Below, one piece after another: positions 9,952-17,340 of a stretch of 64,000 nucleotides of DNA (within the stretch, counting starts at the first letter, position 1; each line of letters starts with the position of its first letter). Below the pieces are notes generated by a model that was given only the letters and a program-made list of their open reading frames with translations, had not been told where the DNA came from and did not search any database. A program made the position numbers and the translations under genes. Origin of the DNA: Rhizomicrobium palustre (GTDB taxonomy: Bacteria > Pseudomonadota > Alphaproteobacteria > Micropepsales > Micropepsaceae); the NCBI RefSeq assembly GCF_011761565.1, contig NZ_JAASRM010000001.1:3968139-4032138 (forward strand), read 5' to 3'.

Positions 9952-10147
9952 GCCAGGTCAAGCGACATCTGGAACGCTTCTGTGGAAAATACCTAAGCCG
10001 ATCGCCTATGGGGCAGAAAATCCTTGTGAATCGAAGGGTTCTCTCGCGAGCCCACATCCGAGGAAGGCGTTTACGCTGAAAACCACGGCACTATTTTAGA
10101 AGCTCTTAAGGGCACCTCGCCAAGGCTTCCATATCTTTGGAGGCGCC

Positions 10148-10576
10148 ATGTTCCAGCTCGTCTACGTCTCTACCGCTGCCTGGCCGATGAGCAACAGCGA
10201 TATCGACAGGATCTTGAACCTCTCGCGATGCAATAACGGGCGTTTGGAGATAACCGGCGTCCTCGTACGCATGGACCAGGGTTTCCTGCAAATTCTCGAG
10301 GGCCCGAAAGATTCTGTCCTGTCGGTGTTTGCAAAAGTCCAACGGGACCTGCGCCACATTGGCTTGCGCGTACTCGTGCAGCAGGAAACAGCCGACCGCC
10401 TATTCGCCGACTGGGCGATGGGCTTTGAAAAGCTCGATCCCAGCGCGCCACAATCGGCTGCCCTCTATGAGGTTACGCAAGAGGCCATTACGACATCGCT
10501 GCCCACCCACAAGGCGCGAGGCCTTGCGGTACTGCTGCACGACTATTTCCGTCTCAACAAGCGCGTGGCCGCCTAG
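10148..10576 (+). CDS. BLUF-domain blue-light sensor, stand-alone
   Basis: 142 residues, preceded by GGAGG at good spacing. The BLUF fold occupies about residues 1-95: Tyr6 in FQLVYVS, the SRCNN segment with Asn29/30, and Gln48 in GFLQILEG supply the Tyr, Asn and Gln that contact the flavin, followed by VQRDLRHIG. BLUF domains bind FAD and signal through hydrogen-bond rearrangement in blue light. No output domain is fused, so this is a short BLUF acting through partner proteins (inferred). The tail of about 45 residues is probably the capping helices. It converges with the small membrane-protein gene at 10573 (4-bp overlap). A photolyase gene lies elsewhere in the window but is not linked. 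Confidence 0.88.
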   Translation: MFQLVYVSTAAWPMSNSDIDRILNLSRCNNGRLEITGVLVRMDQGFLQILEGPKDSVLSVFAKVQRDLRHIGLRVLVQQETADRLFADWAMGFEKLDPSAPQSAALYEVTQEAITTSLPTHKARGLAVLLHDYFRLNKRVAA

Positions 10577-10905
10577 TCAATCAAGCGCAGGATCGCCTTT
10601 TTGACGGCGAACACGACACTATCCGCGATCAGAAAAACGACATAAGCCGCCACCAAACCGCGCAGCAGCATGACGTCGAAAGCCGGAATGCTGAGTGGCG
10701 CATGCCCGATCAGGTTGGGCACGAAAACGCTGAGCGTGGTGAAAACAATCGCGGCCACAGCCGGCACCAAAACCAGCCCGGCCCGAGAGACGGTGACCAA
10801 TCCGAAAAACACTGCCACCACGGCCCCGCAAAATACGAGCGGCATCGACAGAAGCGCAGCAACAAAGCCGACAAAATAAGCCGGAAAGCCTGAAATCAAG
10901 GCCAT
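10573..10905 (-). CDS. Small multi-span membrane protein (paralogue of the gene at 10992-11336)
   Basis: The ATG at 10905 follows a GGGGGG purine run and starts MALISGFPAYFVGFV, giving 110 residues; the open frame extends further upstream but without coding character. Three to four hydrophobic segments (about 5-30, 34-60, 75-100) and a basic C-terminus (VKKAILRLID) indicate an inner-membrane protein. Its second half (GHAPLSIPAFDVMLLRG) aligns by eye with DHGAPLRMPAILDPGVLRNW of the upstream neighbour, suggesting tandem duplication. I recognise no family. It is probably the last gene of a three-gene minus-strand cluster. Confidence 0.55.
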   Translation of the reverse strand: MALISGFPAYFVGFVAALLSMPLVFCGAVVAVFFGLVTVSRAGLVLVPAVAAIVFTTLSVFVPNLIGHAPLSIPAFDVMLLRGLVAAYVVFLIADSVVFAVKKAILRLID

Positions 10906-10991
10906 CTTATACCCCCCAACTACCCCGAATAGCATACTCCATGACGCGAAAAAGACTATCGCGCAATGCTGGCATCGTTTTGTCAGTTCGC

Positions 10992-11336
10992 CTAATGGTG
11001 CGCTACAACGGGCTTCAACAGGCGCGTGCGGAGGAAAAAGAAAACCGCGATCAGAATGATATAACCCACGTAAATCGCCAACCAATTGCGCAACACCCCC
11101 GGATCGAGGATCGCAGGCATCCGCAACGGGGCCCCGTGATCAACCACGGGCGCCAGCGCCAAAGCGAGAATGTGAAAAATCAGTGCCGCCAGCGCCGCCT
11201 CCCATAGCTTTCTCCAATTGGAAAGCTGAAAGGACGCGATCAGTGCGATGATCAGGCCAAGATATGCATTTACTTGATTAAAGCCGGTGCGAAAAAACAG
11301 CATCAAGCCGTCGAGAAACTGAGATAGCTCGTTCAT
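10992..11336 (-). CDS. Small multi-span membrane protein (paralogue of the gene at 10573-10905)
   Basis: The ATG at 11336 (MNELSQFLDGLMLFFRTG) gives 114 residues; the extension of the frame to 11408 is rejected because this ATG has a GGGG-type ribosome site. Hydrophobic spans lie near 24-42, 48-66 and 87-108, with a basic C-terminal end. The segment HGAPLRMPAILDPGVLRNW matches the downstream paralogue. 87 bp separate the two genes. No known domain is recognised. Confidence 0.55.
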   Translation of the reverse strand: MNELSQFLDGLMLFFRTGFNQVNAYLGLIIALIASFQLSNWRKLWEAALAALIFHILALALAPVVDHGAPLRMPAILDPGVLRNWLAIYVGYIILIAVFFFLRTRLLKPVVAHH

Positions 11337-11433
11337 TGCGTTGCCCCATGGATTAACCAACCATGACCGAAGGAGACAACAGCTTGCGACGGTAATCAAT
11401 TCTCCCAAGACGGGTTACCCATGGGGAAAGCGC

Positions 11434-11613
11434 TCAATACCCCAGAAGGGTGCGCCAGCCGAACAACAATACCCCGAAAAGACCGCCGAGCACGAAAGCC
11501 CCAATCAACACAGCTCCGCAACCCAAGCCGCAGCCGCCACAGCCGATGGCCCGAAAAAAGGGAGGCGCATTCAAATAGATGCGGGTTTGGGCCGGGGGGA
11601 AGGGATCGGACAT
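11434..11613 (-). CDS. 59-residue Gly/Cys-rich single-span membrane protein
   Basis: A clean reading frame from ATG at 11613 to TGA at 11434-11436. It begins MSDPFPPAQTRIYLN, then the unusual IGCGGCGLGCGAVLIG, then a hydrophobic helix rich in Gly and Leu ending FGWRTLLGY. The three Cys in a Gly-rich run just before or within the membrane helix, and the absence of any competing frame, support a real gene. It is the first of three small membrane-protein genes on this strand. Its ribosome site is weak. Function unknown. Confidence 0.5.
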   Translation of the reverse strand: MSDPFPPAQTRIYLNAPPFFRAIGCGGCGLGCGAVLIGAFVLGGLFGVLLFGWRTLLGY

Positions 11614-11940
11614 TCGGGAAAACTCGCGGACTGCCCTTCGCTATGGCGCAACTGCGCTGCGATGGCAATGCGCCGGGGCTTAGCCCTGGCCTCTGAAATC
11701 ATCACTCATCCTTCAAAAATAAAAGATGGTGCGGTCAAAATTGTGTCAGTATTCTTGAATGTCAAAGGCTTAGGTATACTTACCCTGGCTCGGATAGCTC
11801 TCCTCGGGCTTGGTTTTTCATAACTGAATCCCGCTCCTGGCTCCCGATGGCAATCACGCCGCCATCGTTGGCCCTTGCTTATCCCGCGAGAACAAGACCT
11901 CCTCGCAGCGAAGAGCCAAGCCTTCGCTGACCTGCAAAAA
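11614..11940. other. Intergenic stretch downstream of selO
   Basis: No convincing frame on either strand. On the minus strand a TTGACA (complement of 11760-11765) could be a -35 box for the small membrane-protein cluster, but no good -10 follows. Otherwise I see nothing in it. Confidence 0.35.
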
Positions 11941-13461
11941 TCAGGTTCCGCAAAAAGTCTGCTCGACAATTTGATCAGGCCGCGGCGGATCGGCATAGTT
12001 TTCGAACCCAGGCTGATCGCTATAGGGATTAGAGAGCACCATCAGCAGTGTCCGAAACGGCGCAAAATCGCCCCGGCCAACAGCGGCCGTAATAGCCTCC
12101 TCAATGCGATGATTGCGCGGGATAAACGCGGGATTGGCAGCGCGCATCATACCGGACCGGGTTGCCTGGTCGATCGCTTCCTCTGCCAACCGCTGCCGCC
12201 ATCGTACGGCCCATTCGTCAAAAGACTCTGGATTGCCAAACAAGGCGCGCACGGCGGTCCCCGAACCGTCCACCGCATCGCATAATCGGCGGAAGGTCAG
12301 CGTGAAATCAGCATGGTTCTCTGACATGCGCGCCAGCAGATCCTTTGCCAGATCGACATCTCCTGCACGCGTCTGTTGCAGGCCGATTTTACGGCAGAGA
12401 CCGGCGGTGTAGACCGAGTTGAATTTCGGCGCAAAACCGTCGAGGGCCTCTTGGGCTGCAGCAACAGCGTCTTCTTCGCTCTCGGCAAAGAAAGGCAGCA
12501 AAGTCTCGGCCAATCGTGACAAGTTCCAATGCGCGATCCTCGGCTGATTGCCATAAGCGTAACGACCACGAACGTCGATAGAGCTGAACGTCTTTGCCGG
12601 ATCATAGGCGTCCAGGAACGCACAGGGGCCGTAGTCTATGGTCTCGCCCGAAATCGCCATATTGTCCGTGTTCATCACGCCGTGGATGAAGCCGACCAGC
12701 AGCCAGCGCGCCACAAGCTCGGCTTGGCGTTCGATGACGGCCTCAAAAAACGCCCGATAGGGATTGGGCGCCTTCGCACAAGCCGGATAATGCCGCGCGA
12801 TGACATAGTCTGCGAGCAGACGAATGCCGTCCCGATCACCCCACGCCGCAAAATATTGGAAGGTACCGATGCGAATATGGCTTGCGGCAACGCGGGTCAA
12901 AATCGCGCCCGGCAGCGCCGTGTCGCGGACAACAACATCTCCCGTCGTAACCGCAGCCAGGCTGCGTGTCGTCGGAATGCCCAGCGACGCCATGGCTTCG
13001 CTGACAATATATTCGCGCAGCACCGGCCCAAGCGCAGCACGCCCATCGCCATTGCGCGAAAAGGGCGTTCTTCCAGCCCCCTTGAGCTGAATGTCGTAAC
13101 GAAGGCCATCGCAGCCAACGATCTCACCCAGCATAATCGCCCGGCCGTCGCCCAGTTGCGGAACGAACTGCCCGAACTGATGACCGGCATATGCCATCGC
13201 GATCGGCACGCTACCGCTGGGCAGCTCATTGCCTGAAAGCCACGCCACGCCTTGCGGGCTCGAGAGAAGTTCAGCATTCAGCCCCAAATCGGCAGTCAAG
13301 ACCTCGTTCAGCTGGATGAGCTTAGGCGCGACCACCGGCGTGGGGGAGACGCGCGCGAAAAACCGATCCGGCAACCGCGCATAACTGTTGTCAAAAGCAA
13401 AAATGCTAGGCTCCCCGTTTTGGTCGATCCTAAATTCGCTGGCACATACTACCGTGGTCAA
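11941..13461 (-). CDS. selO: Protein adenylyltransferase SelO (YdiU/UPF0061 pseudokinase family)
   Basis: 506 residues, typical bacterial SelO length. Family blocks include FDNSYARLPDRFF, YAGHQFGQFVPQLGDGRA, DIQLKGAGRTPFSRNGDGRA, REYIVSEAMASLGIPTTRSL, GVMNTDNMAISGETIDYGP and the C-terminal TFCGT. SelO transfers AMP from ATP to Ser/Thr/Tyr of target proteins using an inverted kinase site and is linked to oxidative stress. The C-terminal Cys, third residue from the end, is where eukaryotic SelO carries selenocysteine. The gene is monocistronic. Confidence 0.96.
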   Translation of the reverse strand: MTTVVCASEFRIDQNGEPSIFAFDNSYARLPDRFFARVSPTPVVAPKLIQLNEVLTADLGLNAELLSSPQGVAWLSGNELPSGSVPIAMAYAGHQFGQFVPQLGDGRAIMLGEIVGCDGLRYDIQLKGAGRTPFSRNGDGRAALGPVLREYIVSEAMASLGIPTTRSLAAVTTGDVVVRDTALPGAILTRVAASHIRIGTFQYFAAWGDRDGIRLLADYVIARHYPACAKAPNPYRAFFEAVIERQAELVARWLLVGFIHGVMNTDNMAISGETIDYGPCAFLDAYDPAKTFSSIDVRGRYAYGNQPRIAHWNLSRLAETLLPFFAESEEDAVAAAQEALDGFAPKFNSVYTAGLCRKIGLQQTRAGDVDLAKDLLARMSENHADFTLTFRRLCDAVDGSGTAVRALFGNPESFDEWAVRWRQRLAEEAIDQATRSGMMRAANPAFIPRNHRIEEAITAAVGRGDFAPFRTLLMVLSNPYSDQPGFENYADPPRPDQIVEQTFCGT

Positions 13462-13665
13462 GCATTAGCCACTCGTATCATACCGCGAAAGCCAAGGTTC
13501 GCCACTCCTCCTGGAATTTCAACACCAAACAGAAGTTAGCGAACACCCGTGAATTAAGCTGCGGCCCAGGAAACACCCGGAATATCGACGAATTCGGACG
13601 AACTCCAGCGAACCGATCGTTTCTTGCCTTGAAGAGACCCGCCCACCGGGAAAATCGCGCTAATC

Positions 13666-13827
13666 TCACGCGACCTTCCCTCCCGTTTCAGCTTTCCGGC
13701 CCTTGTCAGCGAACTGTCGCGAGACCACGACGAAGAACATCGGCACGTAGAAGATCGCGAGGATGGTGGCCGTCAACATGCCGCCGACCACCGCGGTGCC
13801 GAGCGCGATACGGCTCTGATCGCCCCC
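13666..13827 (-). pseudogene. C-terminal remnant of an RND-family efflux transporter
   Basis: An 80-codon frame (13666-13908) becomes recognisable only from about residue 28: SRIALGTAVVGGMLTATIL then AIFYVPMFFVVVS. This is the last transmembrane segment region of AcrB/MexB-type RND pumps, which normally number more than 1000 residues. The first 27 codons are unrelated, and no other RND part or membrane-fusion gene is present. The frame overlaps the end of the SnoaL-like gene. I read it as the scar of a deletion that removed an efflux operon. Confidence 0.75.
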
Positions 13828-13904
13828 TTTCGGCCACTTGATACCAGACACCATGGCGGTCACTAGCGCTCTCCAAAAATCCTCGCACTGGGCCGTTGCT
13901 AAGA

Positions 13905-14381
13905 TCAAGGTTCTATTTTCGCGATACCCATCTGACTGAGCAGTGTCAGGTTATCCTCGATATGCCAGTTATCGGTGATGCGGCCATCGGTGACCTTCAC
14001 TAAATCGGTAGCGATGAAATCAATCGCCTGCCCTTTGCCTTTATGGCTACCAAAGCTGCCGGTGAAGTGGCCGTGAAACTGCATATGCACCGTGACATAC
14101 TCGCCCGCGATGATCATCTTCTCGATGGTCAAAGATAAATCCGGAACCGCCGCGCGGAATTTGTGTGAGGCAAAAGCAGGGCCCTCCGGCCCCTGCGGCC
14201 TGCCAGCAGGCAGCGTATGATCGGTGAAGCTGGGCGCAATCGCTCTAGGCAGCAAGCTTTCGTCTCCACTTGCCCAGAATTGATAGAATGCCTGCACGGC
14301 GGGTGGCGGCTCTTGGCTTTGCGCGAAGGTGGGCGAAAGCAGCATGACGGCCGAAAGAGCAAGACTCGGTTTGAAGGCCAT
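13905..14381 (-). CDS. Secreted SnoaL-like (NTF2-fold) protein
   Basis: 158 residues. The N-terminal MAFKPSLALSAVMLL followed by SPTFAQSQ looks like a signal peptide with cleavage near residue 22. The remainder has the SnoaL-like pattern: AFYQFWASGDESLLPRAI, FTDHTL, KFRAAVPDLSLTIEKMI, VHMQFHGHFTG and DLVKVTDGRITDNWHIED, typical of polyketide-cyclase-like proteins of the NTF2 superfamily. The reaction cannot be predicted. It follows the deacetylase gene by 11 bp, so the two are one operon under the divergent LysR regulator (inferred). Confidence 0.75.
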   Translation of the reverse strand: MAFKPSLALSAVMLLSPTFAQSQEPPPAVQAFYQFWASGDESLLPRAIAPSFTDHTLPAGRPQGPEGPAFASHKFRAAVPDLSLTIEKMIIAGEYVTVHMQFHGHFTGSFGSHKGKGQAIDFIATDLVKVTDGRITDNWHIEDNLTLLSQMGIAKIEP

Positions 14382-14392
14382 GGCGGATACTC

Positions 14393-15349
14393 CTAAATGG
14401 TTTCGGGATCACGCAAGGTAATGGCACTTGTCGCGGCAAAGCGTGCGATCTCGTCTTTGCGCATAAAGGCGACCCCTCGGTGTTTCTTGGCGTAGGTAAG
14501 AAAGCGATCCCACGCCTCCACCATTTGCGGCGTTCCACTGATGCGGTCATGCGCGCTGATTGACATCAGCCGCCGCCGCGTTGCGCCTTCGCGATAGAGA
14601 ACGTCAAAATCCATCTTGATCTGTTCGAGGAATTTCTCAGGCGAGTAATTCCGCCCTTCGATCAGAAGAATGTCGTTGTTGCGCAAGGTATATGGCACCA
14701 CCGCGAAATCCTTGCCGTTGACCTTTTCCAGGAATGGCTCGTCCCGGCTGAGATCATCGATGTGATAAAGAAAACCAAGCTCTTGCAGCAGCGAGAGCGT
14801 ATTGGGGCCCCGCCGCAGCCAATTGGCATTATATCCGACCGGTGTCTGGCCCGTGACCTCGGCCACCATTTCACGCGCCTCGATCAGGAAGCGGCGTTCT
14901 TCCTCGCGTCTCATTTGATATTGCGAGCTCCAGCGCGGGCCGTGTGCGGCGGCTTCATGGCCGCGTTTGACAATCTCGCGCGCCAGATCGGGATTGTGAC
15001 GCACCGCTTCGCCGATCATATGGGAGGTGACTTTCACGCCGTGGCGGTCCCACAGATCAAGCATGCGCGGAATGCCTTCGCGATAGCCATAGGCGAACCA
15101 GGTGTTGGTCGCCGGGTCCGAGGGCATGCTTTCGGGGAACTCCACTTTCGGGAATGGGCTGTCGGTTCCTTTAGGCGGCTGACCGCCAGCCTCAAATTGC
15201 ATGGAAATGGAGATCACCAGCCTTTCACCGTGGGGCCAGAACGGGCCTTTGGTAGCTGCCGCTCTGGCGGTAGCGCTGGTCAAGGCTGCTGCGGCCGCAA
15301 GACTGGTTCCAGCAAGAAAATGACGTCGGGATGCTTGAGAGAAAGCCAT
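14393..15349 (-). CDS. Tat-exported polysaccharide-deacetylase family (CE4) protein
   Basis: 318 residues. A twin-arginine-type signal (SRRHFLAGTSLAAAAALT) begins near residue 7. The body resembles PuuE/allantoinase-like CE4 polysaccharide deacetylases: ERLVISISMQFEAGGQPP, YGYREGIPRMLDLWDRHGV, VTSHMIGEAV, KRGHEAAAHG, a long middle region and a C-terminal SISAHDRISGTP. The substrate is unknown; it could be a periplasmic glycan or an amide. First gene of a pair with the SnoaL-like gene, and divergent from a LysR regulator 125 bp away. Confidence 0.75.
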   Translation of the reverse strand: MAFSQASRRHFLAGTSLAAAAALTSATARAAATKGPFWPHGERLVISISMQFEAGGQPPKGTDSPFPKVEFPESMPSDPATNTWFAYGYREGIPRMLDLWDRHGVKVTSHMIGEAVRHNPDLAREIVKRGHEAAAHGPRWSSQYQMRREEERRFLIEAREMVAEVTGQTPVGYNANWLRRGPNTLSLLQELGFLYHIDDLSRDEPFLEKVNGKDFAVVPYTLRNNDILLIEGRNYSPEKFLEQIKMDFDVLYREGATRRRLMSISAHDRISGTPQMVEAWDRFLTYAKKHRGVAFMRKDEIARFAATSAITLRDPETI

Positions 15350-15474
15350 AGTGATGTCCTCGATCGGCTGCGACGATGGAAATTGAGGCCGATGCGGAGA
15401 AAATAGGAGCTTTCGTATTTGGCGATAATTGGCGTAGCATTCGAGAGTCTCTACACTTTTTGGAAATAATTGAT

Positions 15475-16374
15475 ATGCTCGACGACATTCCCGAACTGCG
15501 CACCTTTGTTCGCATTGTTGCGACGGGCAGCTTGTCCGCTGCGGGGCGGGAGATGGGGCTCGCCTTAAGCGTGGTCAGCAAGCGCTTGGCAAATCTGGAA
15601 CACCGGTTAGATACAAGGCTGCTCGCTCGCAGCACGCGCCGCAGTGCCCTGACTGCGGAGGGGCGTGAGCTATATGAGCGGGCGTTGCGCATCCTTGCAG
15701 AAATCGATGAGGCCGAAGCCTCCCTCAGCCATGGGCGCATCGAGGCGCGCGGTCTCCTCCGGGTCGGGACAACGGTTTCCTTCGGCCGCAGTCATGTCAG
15801 CCCAGTTTGCGCTGAGATGGTGGAGGCTAATCCCTTGCTATCAGTAGATCTCGTTTTTAGCGATCAGATCTCCAATCTGATCAATGAATCCCTAGATATC
15901 GTGGTGCGCATTGGCGAGCCAAAAGTGCCCGGCCTTATCATGCGCAAGCTTGCCGATAATCATCGTGTTCTGGTCGCCGCCCCAAGCTACCTAGCACGCC
16001 GTGGCAAGCCCACTCGCCCGCAAGGCCTCGCCGGTCATGACTGCCTTTTGTTCGGCACCGGCTCCACCATGTGGCGGCTTATTGGGCCTAAGGGAGAAAT
16101 CGTCGAGGTCCCGGTAAGCACGAGGCTTTTGAGCAATAGCGGGGACGTCGCGTATGATTGGGCCTTGAGCGGTCATGGGCTGATCCTCAAATCCATCATC
16201 GATGTCGAAAGAGATTTGCGCGATGGGCGGCTGGTGCGCGTGCTGCCCAAATGGCAAAGCGAACCGGCTCCGATCTGTGCGCTCTTCCCCACCAGCCGGC
16301 ATATGCCGACGCGGGTGCGCCTTTTCCTCGACGCTATGGCCGAACGGCTAAAGCGGGCAAGTGCAAAGGGCTGA
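15475..16374 (+). CDS. LysR-family transcriptional regulator
   Basis: The ATG at 15475 (MLDDIPELRTFVRIVATGSL) starts the winged-helix domain at the usual place and gives 299 residues; an open frame to 15376 exists but adds no domain. The DNA-binding helix-turn-helix is SLSAAGREMGLALSVVSKRL. The effector domain follows from about residue 90 (RGLLRVGTTVSFGRSHVSP). It is of the CrgA/DsdC-like short type that controls oxidoreductase and cyclase genes. Divergent orientation to the deacetylase/SnoaL pair makes that operon the probable target. Confidence 0.9.
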   Translation: MLDDIPELRTFVRIVATGSLSAAGREMGLALSVVSKRLANLEHRLDTRLLARSTRRSALTAEGRELYERALRILAEIDEAEASLSHGRIEARGLLRVGTTVSFGRSHVSPVCAEMVEANPLLSVDLVFSDQISNLINESLDIVVRIGEPKVPGLIMRKLADNHRVLVAAPSYLARRGKPTRPQGLAGHDCLLFGTGSTMWRLIGPKGEIVEVPVSTRLLSNSGDVAYDWALSGHGLILKSIIDVERDLRDGRLVRVLPKWQSEPAPICALFPTSRHMPTRVRLFLDAMAERLKRASAKG

Positions 16375-16537
16375 ATTGCATCAAGCTGGGCAGAGCGCCG
16401 GTGCAATGATGAGTTAATGGCGCTCTTCGGTTAGCTCGCTCGGCGTGGCAGAGCTCTACACCCGCAAAGCCAACCTCAGGCGCTTAGCGCGCGCTGCCGA
16501 TGATCGCATTTTTTAGAACGTCCCCTGAACACACTAT

Positions 16538-16583
16538 CCCCGCACCTGGTCAAAAGGTGCGGGGCTGAGTTGGTAAAACTCAG
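16538..16583 (-). terminator. Tandem hairpins downstream of tRNA-Leu (and of the LysR gene)
   Basis: CCCCGCACCT (16538-16547) pairs with AGGTGCGGGG (16555-16564) across a 7-nt loop. Immediately beside it, CTGAGTT (16565-16571) pairs with AACTCAG (16577-16583). Neither has a long T-run, so termination is likely but not certain. Confidence 0.5.
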
Positions 16584-16608
16584 CAAATCCAATCTCTTAA
16601 AAAGAGAA

Positions 16609-16692
16609 TGGTGCGGTCGAGAAGATTCGAACTTCCACGGGTTGCCCCGCTAGCACCTCAAGCTAGTGCGTCTACCATTCCGCCACGACCGC
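16609..16692 (-). tRNA. tRNA-Leu (anticodon GAG), CCA encoded
   Basis: The minus strand begins GCGGTCGTGGCGGAATGGTA and folds as a class II tRNA. The acceptor GCGGTCG pairs with CGACCGC, the anticodon stem is CTAGC/GCTAG around loop TTGAGGT (anticodon GAG), there is a variable arm, the T-arm has GTTCGAATC, the discriminator is A and CCA is encoded (16609-16611). The total is 84 nt. It decodes CUU/CUC. Confidence 0.95.
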
Positions 16693-16915
16693 AGCTCAGG
16701 GGCGCGGTGTGTAGCAAACCGCCAAGCGCTTGTGAAGAGAAATAAACCGTTGAAATGCCGTCTGAATGCGGAATCTGCCCACTTCTTCTGCCGATAATGC
16801 GCGGCAGTTTCGCGCGGGAGGGGTTTTCGGCGGGCCGAGGCCACTTTTTGCTCTTTAGCGGAGGAGACTTGCTAGCCGGAACCGAAACACCGATTCCCCG
16901 GACCGGGCCTAGGCC
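16693..16915. other. Gene-free stretch between the ArsR-type regulator and tRNA-Leu
   Basis: No frame with coding character. It should hold the tRNA-Leu promoter and the regulator's transcription end, but I cannot point to clear boxes. Confidence 0.3.
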
Positions 16916-17197
16916 TCATTTTCCGCAATAAAGCTCGTAGAGCAGACGGACCAGCTTCAGCACTTTGGGGTCGGCCACAGAATAGTAAATGGTCTGCGCC
17001 TCCCGGCGAGTGGCCACCAGATTCTCTTCCCTGAGACGAGCCAAATGCTGAGACAACGCCGACTGGCTGAGCCCGGACAGTTCCACGAGCTCGCCGACGC
17101 TCTTTTCGCCTGCTGAAAGCTCGCAGAGAACCTTTAGACGTGCGCCGTGAGACAGGGATCGCATCAAGGCGGCTGCTTCGTCCGCCTTTTTCGCCAT
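16916..17197 (-). CDS. ArsR-family repressor of the BigR/SqrR persulfide-sensor type
   Basis: Start chosen at the ATG at 17197 (MAKKADEAAALMRSLSHGAR), giving 93 residues; the longer frame to 17377 runs through the operator region. The winged helix includes VGELVELSGLSQSALSQHL followed by LREENLVATRREAQTIYYSV. Two cysteines, Cys25 in LKVLCELSAGE and Cys91 in YELYCGK, are exactly 66 residues apart, the same spacing I recall for the dithiol pair of SqrR (41/107) and BigR (42/108). These sense sulfane sulfur by forming a tetrasulfide. The neighbour is cysH, but no sulfide:quinone reductase or persulfide dioxygenase lies nearby. Likely autoregulated through the inverted repeat at 17252. Confidence 0.85.
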   Translation of the reverse strand: MAKKADEAAALMRSLSHGARLKVLCELSAGEKSVGELVELSGLSQSALSQHLARLREENLVATRREAQTIYYSVADPKVLKLVRLLYELYCGK

Positions 17198-17251
17198 GAC
17201 TTTCAGGTTTCGTGAATCCGACGCGGCCAATGCAATATCCTTCACCCCAAT

Positions 17252-17267
17252 ATTAGCACTGACTAAT
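17252..17267. promoter_or_regulatory. Inverted repeat ATTAG-N6-CTAAT upstream of the ArsR-type gene
   Basis: A perfect 5+5 inverted repeat lies 55 bp before the regulator start, between it and cysH. On the minus strand a TAATAT hexamer overlaps it and could be a -10 box. The position suits an autoregulatory operator. Confidence 0.45.
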
Positions 17268-17340
17268 GTGAAAAGCATCGCCCATGACGACGGAGCAGCG
17301 GAAATCAACGCCCCCGGCCCCATCAAGATGGATATTTCCG

